64,000 bases of DNA from Ornithinimicrobium cavernae. GTDB taxonomy: Bacteria > Actinomycetota > Actinomycetes > Actinomycetales > Dermatophilaceae. Of this stretch, positions 15,636-24,831 are shown piece by piece. The position numbers and the translations under genes are program-made. Each line of letters begins with the position of its first letter. Positions within the stretch are counted from its first letter, which is position 1. The notes beneath the pieces were generated by a model that ran no database searches, was not told where the DNA came from, and saw nothing but the letters and a program-made list of their open reading frames with translations. The DNA is taken from assembly GCF_003121625.1 (NCBI RefSeq), contig NZ_QDDJ01000010.1, forward strand, positions 118,168 to 182,167. Direction: 5' to 3'.

Positions 15636-17248
15636 TCGCTGTCCTTCGTCGCTACTGCTGCAGAGATGTCCTCGACCAGTGCGTCGAGGTAGCCCTGCAG
15701 GTTGGGGTCGGTGCCCTTGGTCAGGCCCGCAACCATCAGTCCAGTATGCCGCGCACCCGGCTCCGCGCCCGCCTCACCCGGGTCGGTGACCCGGACAAAG
15801 ACCCGCCGCCGCTTGACGGTGAGCATGGTGACCAGCCCGCCCAGGAGGACGATCGAGCTGATCAGCACCGGGATCCGCCCCGGGTCGTGGCGCACCACGA
15901 GACCACCCCAGCGCACCACATCCTCGAAGACGAGGGTGCCCCGGTCGCCCGGCAGCTCGGTGGACTCGCCCGGACGCAGGAGCAGCCCGGAGGTGGTCCC
16001 GTCACTGGTCCTGATCTGCTCCATCTCGGCCGTGTCCAGGGTGTAGACCGACTGGGGTCGGCCGCCCGGGAACAGGGTGCCCTCGAAGAGCCCCAGGACG
16101 AGGCCCGGGTCCACCAGGCCCGGGAAGTCCGAGACCGGACCCGCCGTCTCGTCGAACCGGAGCGTCGGCAGGAAGGCGCCGTAGAAGCCGAGCTGGGGCT
16201 CCGCGGCCGGGACCTTGATGGCGCCGGTCGAGTAGTAGTTGTCGTCCTGCGGCAGGAACGGCGTGGTGAAGGTGCCGAGCGGGTTGCCGTCACCATCGGT
16301 GACGGAGGTGACGGTGGCATAGCCGTTGCCGAGCAGGAACACCGAGGTCCCGCCGAAGTGCAGCGGGTTGTTGACCCCCAGGACCTGCTGCTCCTCGGGC
16401 GCGCCGGGCTCGTCAGTGGTCGTCACGGTGGCCTCGAACAGCCGTGGGGCACCGAACTGTGCACCGCCGGCGTCCGTCTCGAACTCGACGTCCAGCCGGT
16501 CGAGGTGCAGCGAGAACGGGTCGATCGAGCTCTCGTCGACCCAGGGCCCGGTCTGGAGGGTGTCGTAGCGCCCCGCCTGGCTGATGAACGTCTCCCCCTC
16601 GGAGATGATCACCTCGGCCCGCCATCCCCACAGGTGTCCCACCGCCACAGAGACGATCACCGCGAGCAGGGAGATGTGGAAGACCAGGTTGCCGGTCTCC
16701 CGGAGGTAGCCGCCCTCGGCGGCCACCTCGTGCTCGCGCCCGTCCTCGACCCTGCGCAGGCGGAGGCGCCGCCTGCCTAGGGCCGTCCGGGCGGCCTCGA
16801 GCACCACCTCGGGGTCTGCGGCCAGCTCGGTCGTGGCGTGCGACTCCAGCCGCGTCAGGTTGCGGGGTGCCCGCGGCGGCTGGGCGCGCATCGCACGCCA
16901 GTGCACGCCGGCCCGCGGCACGATGCAGCCGATCAGGGAGATCATCAGGAGCAGATAGATCGCGGCGAACCACGGTGAGGAGTAGACGTCGAAGAAGCCG
17001 AAGCGGTCCAGCCACTCCCCCAGGGTCGGGTTGTCGCGCACGAACTGGTTGACCCGGGGCGGGTCGACACTTCGCTGGGGCCAGATCGAGCCGGGGACGG
17101 CGGCGACAGCGAGCAGCATGAGGAGCATCAGCGCGGTGCGCATGCTGGTCAGCTGTCGCCACATCCAGCGCAGCCAGCCCACCACGCCGAGCCTCGGCTG
17201 GATGATGGGGTCCGGCGACCTGGTGGGCGCCTTCCTGGTGTCAGTCAT
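15632..17248 (-). CDS. resB: Cytochrome c biogenesis protein ResB
   Basis: A 538-residue membrane protein, partner of CcsB in the cytochrome c synthase. The N-terminal part has three membrane helices (MWRQLTSMRTALMLLMLLAV first; SSPWFAAIYLLLMISLIGCI; VFHISLLAVIVSVAVGHLWG), then a large extracytoplasmic domain and a final helix near residue 470. RVNQFVRDNPTLGEWLDRFGFFDVYSSPWF is split here but matches the family. ATG at 17248 is preferred to GTG at 17257. The ccdA gene precedes it by 75 bp. Confidence 0.92.
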   Translation of the reverse strand: MTDTRKAPTRSPDPIIQPRLGVVGWLRWMWRQLTSMRTALMLLMLLAVAAVPGSIWPQRSVDPPRVNQFVRDNPTLGEWLDRFGFFDVYSSPWFAAIYLLLMISLIGCIVPRAGVHWRAMRAQPPRAPRNLTRLESHATTELAADPEVVLEAARTALGRRRLRLRRVEDGREHEVAAEGGYLRETGNLVFHISLLAVIVSVAVGHLWGWRAEVIISEGETFISQAGRYDTLQTGPWVDESSIDPFSLHLDRLDVEFETDAGGAQFGAPRLFEATVTTTDEPGAPEEQQVLGVNNPLHFGGTSVFLLGNGYATVTSVTDGDGNPLGTFTTPFLPQDDNYYSTGAIKVPAAEPQLGFYGAFLPTLRFDETAGPVSDFPGLVDPGLVLGLFEGTLFPGGRPQSVYTLDTAEMEQIRTSDGTTSGLLLRPGESTELPGDRGTLVFEDVVRWGGLVVRHDPGRIPVLISSIVLLGGLVTMLTVKRRRVFVRVTDPGEAGAEPGARHTGLMVAGLTKGTDPNLQGYLDALVEDISAAVATKDSE

Positions 17249-17323
17249 CGGCCCCACCCGGTGGTGTCGTCACGGTCGCCGCCGTCATCGGGCCGTCCGG
17301 TGGCGTCGTCCTGGTCCGCGCGG

Positions 17324-18061
17324 TCACAGGACCGTCTCGAAACCGCTGACGAGTCGGGTCTGGACCCAGGTGGTGACACCGTCCCAGACGCCGGTCACCA
17401 TGAGCAGGCCGAGGACCACCAGGAGGACCCCGCCGGTCACCGAGACGAGCCGGTGCCGATCCCGCAGCCAGCGGGACAGCCTGCTGACCCAGCCGAAGCC
17501 GGCCGCGACCAGCAGGAACGGCAGCCCCAGCCCGAGGCAGTACGCGACCGCCAGGACCGTCCCGCGGGCCAGCGTGGCCGCGTCGGGCGACATCGAGGCC
17601 CCGAGGGTCTGGATCGCGGCCAGCGCGGGCCCGGTGCAGGCGGTGAACCCCAGACCGAAGACCACCCCGAGCAGGGGTGCGCCGGCGAGTCCGGCGGCCG
17701 GCCGCCAGCGGGGGCCCAGGCTGGTGCCGGGGTTCAGCACCATGACCAGGCCGAGCAGGACCACCACCGCTCCGCCGACGCGCAGCAGCAGGTCCTGGTG
17801 CGCCTGCAGGCTGAGCGCCAGGCCCGAGATCACCACACTCATGGTGATGAAGACGGCGCTGAACCCCGCGACGAACAGGGCGGTGCCGGCCAGCAGCCGA
17901 CCGCGACCACCCTCCGGCGCCTCGGGGGTCATCCCCCCGAGGTAACCCAGGAAACCGGGCACCAGAGGCAGCACGCAGGGCGAGGCAAAACTGACCAGCC
18001 CCGCGAGGGCAGCGACACCGAGCGCCGCCAGGAGCGGGCCGCTGAGCACGAGCTCACTCAC
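17324..18061 (-). CDS. ccdA: Cytochrome c biogenesis/thiol transporter CcdA
   Basis: A 245-residue membrane protein with six helices that carries electrons from cytoplasmic thioredoxin to extracytoplasmic thiol proteins. The paired active cysteines are visible in [13 protein letters not shown] (helix 1) and [12 protein letters not shown] (helix 4). GTG at 18061 was chosen: GGAG lies 6 nt upstream and the protein then starts just before helix 1; the open frame upstream is Arg/Pro-rich shadow. It is encoded just after the TlpA-like protein it should reduce. Confidence 0.93.
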   Translation of the reverse strand: MSELVLSGPLLAALGVAALAGLVSFASPCVLPLVPGFLGYLGGMTPEAPEGGRGRLLAGTALFVAGFSAVFITMSVVISGLALSLQAHQDLLLRVGGAVVVLLGLVMVLNPGTSLGPRWRPAAGLAGAPLLGVVFGLGFTACTGPALAAIQTLGASMSPDAATLARGTVLAVAYCLGLGLPFLLVAAGFGWVSRLSRWLRDRHRLVSVTGGVLLVVLGLLMVTGVWDGVTTWVQTRLVSGFETVL

Positions 18062-18125
18062 CGGGTCTCCCCACTGCGTCCTGCGACGAGGCCCGGGCAA
18101 CGGAGGTCGTGGGTGCGCACTGACC

Positions 18126-18743
18126 TCATGAGGTGAGCACGTCCTCGACCAGCCCCTGCAACGTGGCGTCGTCGACCTGGCCGGCCACCCGCGCGGCCAG
18201 CCGGCCCTCGCGGTCCAGGACCAGGGTGCTGGGTCGGGGCGTGGCCATCCCCTGGAGCGCGAGCAGTGTCTTGCCACCGTCGTCGGCCAGCGACGGGTAG
18301 GGCATCTCGTGCCGCTCCTCGAAGGCCAGGGCGGCCGTGGCCGAGTCCCGGTCGTTGACGCCGATGAACTGCACGGGGTCGCCCGTCTCCTCGAAGTGGG
18401 CGTGGGCGGCCTTGAGGTCCGGGACCTCCTCCACGCAGGGCCCGCACCAGGAGCCCCACACGTTGATCACCAGCACCTCGCCCCGCGCCTGCGTGGAGGA
18501 CCAGGGCTCCAGCACGACCTCGCCGGTCTCGGGGTCGGTGCCCGCGAGCACCTCACCCTCCAGCTCGATCGTCATCGTGCGGTCCTCGGGGGCGAGCTGC
18601 TCGACGGTGCCGTCTCCGGAGACGTAGCCCTTCTGGCTGCCGTCACGGGCCTGGTCGCTCACGGTATTGCCGCCGCCTCCGCACCCGGAGAGCACCAGGG
18701 CGAGCGTGAGAAGAACTCCGGCGACCCACCTGCGCCGCCTCAC
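18126..18743 (-). CDS. TlpA/ResA-type thioredoxin lipoprotein
   Basis: A 205-residue lipid-anchored thiol-disulphide protein. The signal peptide ends at the lipobox VLSGC (Cys 21). The thioredoxin fold has [17 protein letters not shown] with the W-C-G-P-C active site at about residues 97-101 and the cis-Pro loop [11 protein letters not shown]. It should reduce the CXXCH cysteines of apocytochrome c, fed by CcdA. The GTG start overlaps the stop of the phosphatase gene by 4 bp (GTGA). Confidence 0.92.
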   Translation of the reverse strand: MRRRRWVAGVLLTLALVLSGCGGGGNTVSDQARDGSQKGYVSGDGTVEQLAPEDRTMTIELEGEVLAGTDPETGEVVLEPWSSTQARGEVLVINVWGSWCGPCVEEVPDLKAAHAHFEETGDPVQFIGVNDRDSATAALAFEERHEMPYPSLADDGGKTLLALQGMATPRPSTLVLDREGRLAARVAGQVDDATLQGLVEDVLTS

Positions 18744-19387
18744 GTCCCCGCCCCCGGCGCGGCGGTGGCGAGCAGGTCCCGGGCGGGTTCGGCATAGGCG
18801 AGCTCGACCGGGTCGTCATCGAGGTAGGTGATCGTCGTGACCGAGGCGAGCGTGCACTGACGCTGGCGCGGGTTGTGCCAGAGCCGGCGCCCCTCGATGG
18901 AGCGGCGCAGGGTCTCGATCGGCAGCTGGTGACTCACCAGCACCGCCTCGTGCCCCCGTGCGGTGCGGCGTGCGTCCTCGACCGCCTCGAGCATGCGCAC
19001 GGCGATGTCGCGGTAGGGCTCGCCCCAGGAGGGGGTCGTGGGGTTGCCGAGGCGTCGCAGGTGCTGCCAGCGCAGGAGCTGCCGGGGGTTCGCGCCGACC
19101 GTCGTGCCCTCGAAGGTGTTGCCCGCCTCGATCAGGCGCTCGTCGGCGCCGACCTCCAGGCCCAGCACCCGTGCGGTGGGAGCGGCGGTCTGCTGAGCCC
19201 GCTCCAGCGGTGAGGCGACCAGGTGCACGACATCGCGGCCGTCCATGAAGTCGGCGACCCGCTCAGCCATCTGCTGCCCGAGAGGGGAGAGCCGGTAGCC
19301 CGGGAGCCGCCCGTAGAGGACGCGGCCCGGGTTGTCGACCTCGCCGTGGCGGACCACGTGGACGAGGGTGCGGCTACCTGCGGTCAT
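18740..19387 (-). CDS. Histidine phosphatase (phosphoglycerate mutase-like)
   Basis: A 215-residue member of the histidine phosphatase superfamily with the catalytic VVRHGEVDNPGRVLYG (phospho-His in RHGE), second Arg/Glu region VASPLERAQQTA, and LVSHQLPIET with the second active His. An orthologue sits at this place, between hemL and the ccd/res genes, in many actinobacteria including mycobacteria. The natural substrate is unknown. ATG at 19387 follows a GACAAT -10 box by 7 nt; the longer open frame upstream crosses a repeat block. Confidence 0.88.
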   Translation of the reverse strand: MTAGSRTLVHVVRHGEVDNPGRVLYGRLPGYRLSPLGQQMAERVADFMDGRDVVHLVASPLERAQQTAAPTARVLGLEVGADERLIEAGNTFEGTTVGANPRQLLRWQHLRRLGNPTTPSWGEPYRDIAVRMLEAVEDARRTARGHEAVLVSHQLPIETLRRSIEGRRLWHNPRQRQCTLASVTTITYLDDDPVELAYAEPARDLLATAAPGAGT

Positions 19388-19430
19388 GCCCCCGATTGTC
19401 CCATGCGAGCCTGAGCGGATCCTCAGTCCC

Positions 19431-19601
19431 CGACCGAGCGCACCGGGACCTGACTTCCCATCCCACCGGGCGCGCCGAAACCTGACACTCACCCCCACCG
19501 AGCGCGTGGCAGTCACCGTCACCACGCGTTCGATCGGGTCATCACGGGCGCCCACGCGCTCGGTCGGGCGGTAGAACAGGCGACCACGCGCTCGGTGGTC
19601 A
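19431..19601. repeat. Six copies of the dispersed 32-bp-period repeat, three direct and three inverted
   Basis: Direct cores ACCGAGCGCAC, ACCGGGCGCGC and ACCGAGCGCG start at 19433, 19465 and 19497 (32-bp period). Inverted cores GCGTTCGAT, GCGCTCGGTCG and GCGCTCGGTGG start at 19526, 19556 and 19588 (30 and 32 bp). Together they make a large imperfect palindrome filling the gap between hemL and the phosphatase gene; the last inverted copy contains the hemL stop codon. The block at 3.91 kb belongs to the same family. Confidence 0.7.
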
Positions 19602-20912
19602 GCCGATGTCGGCCACGGCACCGGGGAGCGCGGCCAGGACCGTCCCGACCGCCTCGTCGTCCAGCGCCGCCGAGACGAACCAGGTCTCGAACGCACTCGG
19701 CGGCAGGTGCACGCCGCGACGCAGCATGCCGTGGAAGAAGCGACCGAACGCCGCGGTGTCCTGGTCCTGCGCGTCGGTGTAGTCACGCACCTCGCCGTCG
19801 CGCAGGAAGACGCTGAACATCGACCCGGCCCACTGGATGCGGTGCGCGACACCGGCTCTGGCGAGCTCGGTCGCGACCGCGTCGGCGATGATGTGGGCCA
19901 CCTCGTCGAGGCGCTGGTAGACCTCGGGGGTGCACAGTCGCAGGGTGGCCAGGCCCGCCGCGCTGGCGACCGGGTTCCCCGAGAGGGTGCCCGCCTGGTA
20001 GACCGGCCCCTCGGGCGCGAGCAGCGCCATGACGTCCGCGCGGCCACCGAAGGCCGCGGCCGGGAACCCCCCGCCCATCACCTTGCCGAAGGTGAACAGG
20101 TCGGGTGCGCCACCTGCAGGCGGCCCCTCGAGCCCGAACCAGCCCGCGCGGCTGCACCGGAACCCGGTCATCACCTCGTCGGAGATCAGCAGTGCACCGT
20201 GCTCGCGGGTCACCCGGCGCAGCGCCTCGGTGTAGCCCGGCCGCGGAGGGACCACGCCCATGTTGCCGGGACACGCCTCGGTGATGACGGCAGCGATCTC
20301 GCCGCCCCGGTCGGCGAACGCGGCCTCCAGCGCCACGACGTCGTTGTAGGGGAGCACGATGGTCTCGGCCGCGCTGCTCGCCGGCACCCCGGCGGAGTCC
20401 GGCAGCGCGAAGGTGGCCAGGCCCGAGCCGGCCGAGGCCAGCAGGGAGTCGACGTGGCCGTGGTAGCAGCCGGCGAACTTCACGATGACGCTGCGACCCG
20501 TGAACCCACGGGCCAGGCGGATCGCGCTCATCGTGGCCTCGGTGCCGGAGTTGACCAGCCGCACCTGCTCGACCGGGTCGACCCGGGACACGATCTCCTC
20601 GGCCAGGGCGACCTCGTGCTCGCTGGGCGTGCCGAAGCTGAAGCCGTCCGCCGCGGTGGACCGCACCGCCTCCAGGACCTCGGGGTGGGCGTGGCCCAGG
20701 ATCATCGGCCCCCAGCTGCCGACGAGGTCGACATAGCGCCGACCGTCGGCGTCGGTCAGCCACGGGCCGCTCGCCGAGCGCATGAACCTCGGGGTGCCCC
20801 CGACGGAGCGGAACGCCCGGACGGGCGAGTTCACACCCCCCGGGATGACGCGCCGGGCTCGTGCCAACAGCTCCTCGGACGCGGGTGCCTGGTCCGGGTA
20901 GTGGGTGCTCAA
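19599..20912 (-). CDS. hemL: Glutamate-1-semialdehyde 2,1-aminomutase
   Basis: A 437-residue PLP enzyme that makes 5-aminolevulinate in the C5 pathway after Hem[17 protein letters not shown] carries the PLP lysine, [11 protein letters not shown] the Asp that holds the pyridine ring, and [19 protein letters not shown] the substrate-binding N-terminus. The start appears to be TTG (MSTHYPDQ), overlapping the stop of the upstream marR by 4 bp (TTGA), which means translational coupling. It leads the run into the phosphatase and cytochrome c genes. Confidence 0.95.
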   Translation of the reverse strand: MSTHYPDQAPASEELLARARRVIPGGVNSPVRAFRSVGGTPRFMRSASGPWLTDADGRRYVDLVGSWGPMILGHAHPEVLEAVRSTAADGFSFGTPSEHEVALAEEIVSRVDPVEQVRLVNSGTEATMSAIRLARGFTGRSVIVKFAGCYHGHVDSLLASAGSGLATFALPDSAGVPASSAAETIVLPYNDVVALEAAFADRGGEIAAVITEACPGNMGVVPPRPGYTEALRRVTREHGALLISDEVMTGFRCSRAGWFGLEGPPAGGAPDLFTFGKVMGGGFPAAAFGGRADVMALLAPEGPVYQAGTLSGNPVASAAGLATLRLCTPEVYQRLDEVAHIIADAVATELARAGVAHRIQWAGSMFSVFLRDGEVRDYTDAQDQDTAAFGRFFHGMLRRGVHLPPSAFETWFVSAALDDEAVGTVLAALPGAVADIG

Positions 20913-21379
20913 CAGTCTCCTTCCGTGACGTCGATCGAGTCGACGACGCGTGTCATGGCGTGGCCCAGGGCCGCGAACTCCTCCGGGGTGAGGCGGTCGA
21001 GCAGGATCCGGCGCACGTCGGACACGTGCACGGTGGCCAGCTCCTCCAGCACCGCCCGACCCTGCGGGGTGAGGCTGAGCTCGACCCCGCGCCGGTCCTC
21101 GCGCACGGCGTGCCGCTGGACCCAGCCGAGGCGCTCCAACCGAGTCGCCGTGTGGGTCAGCCGGCTGCGCGACTGCACGACCAGCTGCGCCAGGGCGGAC
21201 ATGCGCAGACGGCCCCCCGGCGCCTCGGAGAGCATCGAGAGGATCTCGTACTCGGTGAGCCGCGTGCCGTGCTTGGTCAGTCCCTCATCCAGCGCCGTCG
21301 CGATCAACCGGGTCCCGCGCAGGTAGGCACGCCAGGAGGCCTGCTCCTGGGTGCTGAGCCAGCGGACCTCGTCCTCCAT
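20909..21379 (-). CDS. MarR-family regulator, divergent from yceI and coupled to hemL
   Basis: A 156-residue winged-helix repressor-type protein. [22 protein letters not shown] forms the recognition region and [15 protein letters not shown] the wing with the conserved D-R. It is divergent from a YceI gene across two inverted repeats, a common pairing in actinobacteria. It also overlaps hemL by 4 bp, so its own promoter may feed hemL; whether haem synthesis is thereby under MarR control is an open question. Confidence 0.9.
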   Translation of the reverse strand: MEDEVRWLSTQEQASWRAYLRGTRLIATALDEGLTKHGTRLTEYEILSMLSEAPGGRLRMSALAQLVVQSRSRLTHTATRLERLGWVQRHAVREDRRGVELSLTPQGRAVLEELATVHVSDVRRILLDRLTPEEFAALGHAMTRVVDSIDVTEGDC

Positions 21380-21431
21380 GCTCGATCGCCTTCCTGCGCT
21401 CGCCAGATGCCTGCGGATGTGCTGGGCTTGG

Positions 21432-21483
21432 GTCGGTATGACATGGAATCGTACCGACTAGGAATATGGTTGAATAGTCAACC
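21432..21483. promoter_or_regulatory. Two palindromic operators between marR and yceI
   Basis: GGTTGAATAGTCAACC (21468-21483) is a perfect inverted repeat with a 4-nt centre. A second one, GTCGGTA (21432-21438) with TACCGAC (21452-21458), lies 10 bp away. Both are in the 155-bp divergent region. The TTGA-N4-TCAA core is of the kind bound by MarR dimers; assignment to this MarR is inferred from position. Confidence 0.6.
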
Positions 21484-21534
21484 GTTACTCCCCCTGACAG
21501 CGTGATCACTCCGAGACCCCTAGGAGCACCCCCC

Positions 21535-22086
21535 ATGACAGTCTTCAACAGCCTCGCCCCGGGCACCTACACCGTCGACCCGACGCACACCGAGATCGGT
21601 TTCACCGCGCGCCACATGATGGTCGCCAAGGTCCGCGGCACCTTCCGCGAGTTCACGGCCGAGGTCGTCGTCGGCGAGACGCTGGCCGACAGCTCCGTCA
21701 GCGCCGAGGTCCAGCTCAACTCCGTCGACACGCGCAACGAGGACCGCGACAACCACCTGCGCACCTCTGACTTCTTCGATGTCGAGAACCACCCGACGAT
21801 GACCTTCCGCTCCACCGAGATCACCGAGAGCTCGATGACCGGTGACCTGACCATCAAGGGCACCACCCGTCCGGTGACCTTCGACCTGGAGTTCAACGGT
21901 GTCTCGGCCGACCCGTGGGGCGGCACCCGCGCCGGCTTCGAGGCCACGACCGAGGTCAACCGCAAGGACTGGGACCTGACCTGGAACGTCGCCGTCGAGG
22001 GCGGTGGCGTGCTCGTGTCCGAGAAGGTCAAGCTGCACCTGGACGTCGAGCTGGTCGCCCCGACCGCCGAGGACGCCCAGGCCTGA
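21535..22086 (+). CDS. YceI-family lipocalin-like protein
   Basis: A 183-residue protein with the full YceI beta-barrel: YTVDPTHTEIGFTARHMMVAKVRGTF at the N-terminus (given in part), DFFDVENHPTMTFRSTEI in the middle, and LTIKGTTRPVTFDLEFNG. It has no signal peptide, so it is likely cytoplasmic; family members bind polyisoprenoids or similar amphiphiles. ATG at 21535 has AGGAGC upstream. Divergent MarR suggests ligand- or stress-controlled expression. Confidence 0.9.
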   Translation: MTVFNSLAPGTYTVDPTHTEIGFTARHMMVAKVRGTFREFTAEVVVGETLADSSVSAEVQLNSVDTRNEDRDNHLRTSDFFDVENHPTMTFRSTEITESSMTGDLTIKGTTRPVTFDLEFNGVSADPWGGTRAGFEATTEVNRKDWDLTWNVAVEGGGVLVSEKVKLHLDVELVAPTAEDAQA

Positions 22087-22109
22087 GCCACGGCTCCCCT
22101 GACCCACGC

Positions 22110-22141
22110 AGAACCCCCTCGCCGCACGGCGAGGGGGTTCT
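22110..22141. terminator. Strong bidirectional terminator between yceI and hemB
   Basis: A perfect 14-bp stem, AGAACCCCCTCGCC (22110-22123) with its complement (22128-22141), and a tetraloop GCAC. It lies between convergent genes and ends in GGGGGTTCTGT, giving a short T-containing tail on the plus strand. Confidence 0.85.
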
Positions 22142-22182
22142 GTGCTGTTCCACGCCCGGCGTGTCCGCGAGGGCGCGGGACC

Positions 22183-23193
22183 TCAGCGGGCGAGCAGTGC
22201 CGCGGCGTGGACGGCGTAGTAGGTGAGCACCACCTGCGCCCCGGCCCGCCGGACGGCCGTGAGGGACTCCAGCACGGTGCGGTCACGGTCCAGCCAGCCG
22301 CGCTCGGCGGCGGCCTCGATCTGGGCGTACTCGCCCGAGACCTGGTAGGCGGCGACGGGGACGTCAGAGAGGTCGGCGACCTGGCGCAGCACGTCCAGGT
22401 AGGGCAGCGCCGGCTTGACCATCACCAGGTCCGCACCCTCGGCCAGGTCCAGCCGCAGCTCGCGCAGGGACTCGGTCGCGTTGGCCGGGTCCTGCTGGTA
22501 GGTCGCCCGGTCACCCTGCAGGCTGGAGCCCACGGCCTCGCGGAACGGACCGTAGTAGGCGGAGGCGTACTTGGCGGTGTAGGCGAGCACCGAGACGTCG
22601 GTGAACCCCTCACCGTCCAGGGCCGCCCGGACCACCGCGACCTGACCGTCCATCATGCCCGAGGGGCCGACGACGTGGGCGCCGGCGCGGGCCTGGGCCA
22701 GCGCCATCTCGGCATAGCGCTGCAGGGTGGCGTCGTTGTCCACCCGGCCCCGCTCGTCGAGCACCCCGCAGTGTCCGTGGTCGGTGAACTCGTCCAGGCA
22801 CAGGTCGGCCATGAGGACGGTGGCGTCGCCCAGGTCGGCCCGGAGGTCCTCCAGGGCCAGGTTGAGTATGCCGTCGGGCCGGGTTCCCCAGGTCCCCTCG
22901 GCGTCCTTGTGCTCGGGTGAGGGCACCCCGAAGAGCATCAGACCGCCGACGCCGGCCTCCACCGCCTCGTGCGCCGCCGCGCGCAACGAGTCACGGGTGT
23001 GCTGCACGACCCCGGGCATCGACCCGATCGGCGCCGGCTCGGTGAGGTCCTCCCGGACGAACACCGGCAGCACCAGGTCGGCGGCCGACAGCCGGGTCTG
23101 GGCCACGAGCCGGCGCAGGGCCGGTGTGGTCCGGAGCCGACGCGGACGCTCGATCGGCGCCTGGACCGGTGCCGGGTGGCTGTCCGGGCTCAC
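22183..23193 (-). CDS. hemB: Porphobilinogen synthase (delta-aminolevulinate dehydratase)
   Basis: A 336-residue enzyme that joins two 5-aminolevulinate molecules. The Schiff-base lysines lie in YTAKYASAYYGPFR and MVKPALPYLD. The metal region reads DLCLDEFTDHGHCG: relative to zinc enzymes (D-x-C-x-C...H-C) the middle Cys is Asp, the usual actinobacterial form. GTG at 23193 overlaps the stop of the preceding gene by 4 bp (GTGA) and ends the rex-hem operon; the far longer open frame upstream is rejected. Confidence 0.95.
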   Translation of the reverse strand: MSPDSHPAPVQAPIERPRRLRTTPALRRLVAQTRLSAADLVLPVFVREDLTEPAPIGSMPGVVQHTRDSLRAAAHEAVEAGVGGLMLFGVPSPEHKDAEGTWGTRPDGILNLALEDLRADLGDATVLMADLCLDEFTDHGHCGVLDERGRVDNDATLQRYAEMALAQARAGAHVVGPSGMMDGQVAVVRAALDGEGFTDVSVLAYTAKYASAYYGPFREAVGSSLQGDRATYQQDPANATESLRELRLDLAEGADLVMVKPALPYLDVLRQVADLSDVPVAAYQVSGEYAQIEAAAERGWLDRDRTVLESLTAVRRAGAQVVLTYYAVHAAALLAR

Positions 23194-24827
23194 GCGCGGG
23201 CCCGGGCTGCGCCGCGCCGGCCCGTGGTGCGGCGCAGGCTGGGCCGCACCGGCTCGCCCGTCTCCTGCACGGCCAGCGCCAGCATGGCGGCGTGCTGGGC
23301 GAGGGCGTCCACCAGCGCGACACCCCGCGGCTCGGGTGCGATCACGTCGACCCGCAGCCCGTGCTCCTCGGCGGTCCGGGCCGTCGCCGGGCCGATGCAG
23401 GCCACGACCGTGCCGGGGTGCGGCTTGCCCGCGATGCCCACCAGGTTGCGCACCGTCGAGGAGGACGTGAAGCAGACCGCGTCGAAGGCGCCTCCCTTGA
23501 TCGCGTCGCGCACCGGCGCGGGCGGCGGGGCCGCGCGGACCGTGCGGTAGGCCGTGACGTCGTCGACCTCCCAGCCCATGTCGAGCAGGCCCGCCACGAG
23601 GGTGTCGGTGGCGATGTCGGCCCGGGGCAGGAACACCCGGTTGATCGGGTCGAGGACGTCGTCGTAGGCGGGCCAGTCGGCCAGCAGACCGCGCGCGGAC
23701 TGCTCGGTCGAGGGGATCAGGTCCGGCTCGATCCCCCACTGCCGCAGCGCGTCCGCAGTGACCCCGCCGACGGCAGCGATCTTGAGACCGGCGAACGCGC
23801 GGGCGTCCAGCCCGATCTCGGTGAACTTCTCGCGCACCGCGCGGACGGCGTTGACCGAGGTGAAGCCGACCCACTCGTAGCGGCCGGTCACCAGGCCCTT
23901 GATCGCCCGGTCCATCTGCTGCGGCGTCCGTGGCGGCTCGACGCTGATGGTGGGCACGACCTTGGACGTCGCACCGTGCGAGGCGATCCGCTCGGTCATC
24001 TCGGTGGCCTGGTCCTTGGTGCGCGGCACCAGCACGTTCCAGCCGAACAGCGGCTTGGTCTCGAACCAGCTCAGCTCGGAGCGCAGGTCGACGGCCCGGC
24101 CCACGACGACGACGCCCTCGCCGAACGTGCGGGTCTCCAGGTCGTCCTCCACACGGTCCAGGACACTGACGTAGGTCTGCTGGGCGACCGTCGTGCCCTG
24201 CTCGGTCACACAGACGGGGGTCTGCGGGTCACGGCCGGCCCGGCGCAGCCCGCCGAGGGCCTTGCGCAGCGTGTCCGGGGCGCCCAGCAGCACGACCGTC
24301 ACGTCGTCGGCCACCGACGTCGCCCAGTCGGTGCGGCTGTCGGCAGCGTCGATGATGTGCACCTCACCGGTGCCGGAGGTCAACGGCACCCCGGCGTAGG
24401 TCGGCACGGACCAGGCGATCGAGACACCCGGCACGACCTCGAACGGCACCCCCGCGCCGCGGCAGGCCAGGGCCTCCTGGCTCAGCGTGGTGAAGGCACC
24501 GGGGTCACCGGCCATGATGCGGACCACCAGCGCCTCCGGCTCCTTGAGCGCGCGGGCGGAGCGCACGACGAGCTTGGCGCGTGCGGCGGGCGAGCGCCGG
24601 GGGCCACCGACCGCGCCGGTCTCCACGATCTGCACGTCCTCGCGCACGAGGCCGCTCAGCCAGGTCGCGGTGTCGGGGTCGTCGACGACGACGGTGTCGG
24701 CCGCGGCGAGATACTCCCGGGCTCGCACCGTGAGCAGTCCGGGGTCACCGGGGCCGGCGCCGACGAAGGCGACGCGGGCCGACGTCACCGGGGGCGCGCT
24801 GGGGGGTGCTGCTGTGCTCGTGCTCAC
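23190..24827 (-). CDS. Bifunctional uroporphyrinogen-III C-methyltransferase / uroporphyrinogen-III synthase
   Basis: A 545-residue fusion. Residues about 15-255 are a SUMT/CobA methylase (VAFVGAGPGDPGLLTVRA at the N-terminus, MAGDPGAFTTLSQEA, VVPGVSIA), which would make precorrin-2 for sirohaem/cobalamin. Residues about 265-535 are a HemD uroporphyrinogen-III synthase (WNVLVPRTKDQATEMTERI; FTSVNAVRAV; CFTSSSTVRNLVG). Such fusions are common in Actinobacteria. GTG at 24827, 4 nt after the hemC stop, is chosen with GGAGC upstream. Confidence 0.93.
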   Translation of the reverse strand: MSTSTAAPPSAPPVTSARVAFVGAGPGDPGLLTVRAREYLAAADTVVVDDPDTATWLSGLVREDVQIVETGAVGGPRRSPAARAKLVVRSARALKEPEALVVRIMAGDPGAFTTLSQEALACRGAGVPFEVVPGVSIAWSVPTYAGVPLTSGTGEVHIIDAADSRTDWATSVADDVTVVLLGAPDTLRKALGGLRRAGRDPQTPVCVTEQGTTVAQQTYVSVLDRVEDDLETRTFGEGVVVVGRAVDLRSELSWFETKPLFGWNVLVPRTKDQATEMTERIASHGATSKVVPTISVEPPRTPQQMDRAIKGLVTGRYEWVGFTSVNAVRAVREKFTEIGLDARAFAGLKIAAVGGVTADALRQWGIEPDLIPSTEQSARGLLADWPAYDDVLDPINRVFLPRADIATDTLVAGLLDMGWEVDDVTAYRTVRAAPPPAPVRDAIKGGAFDAVCFTSSSTVRNLVGIAGKPHPGTVVACIGPATARTAEEHGLRVDVIAPEPRGVALVDALAQHAAMLALAVQETGEPVRPSLRRTTGRRGAARARA

Positions 24828-24831
24828 GTGA

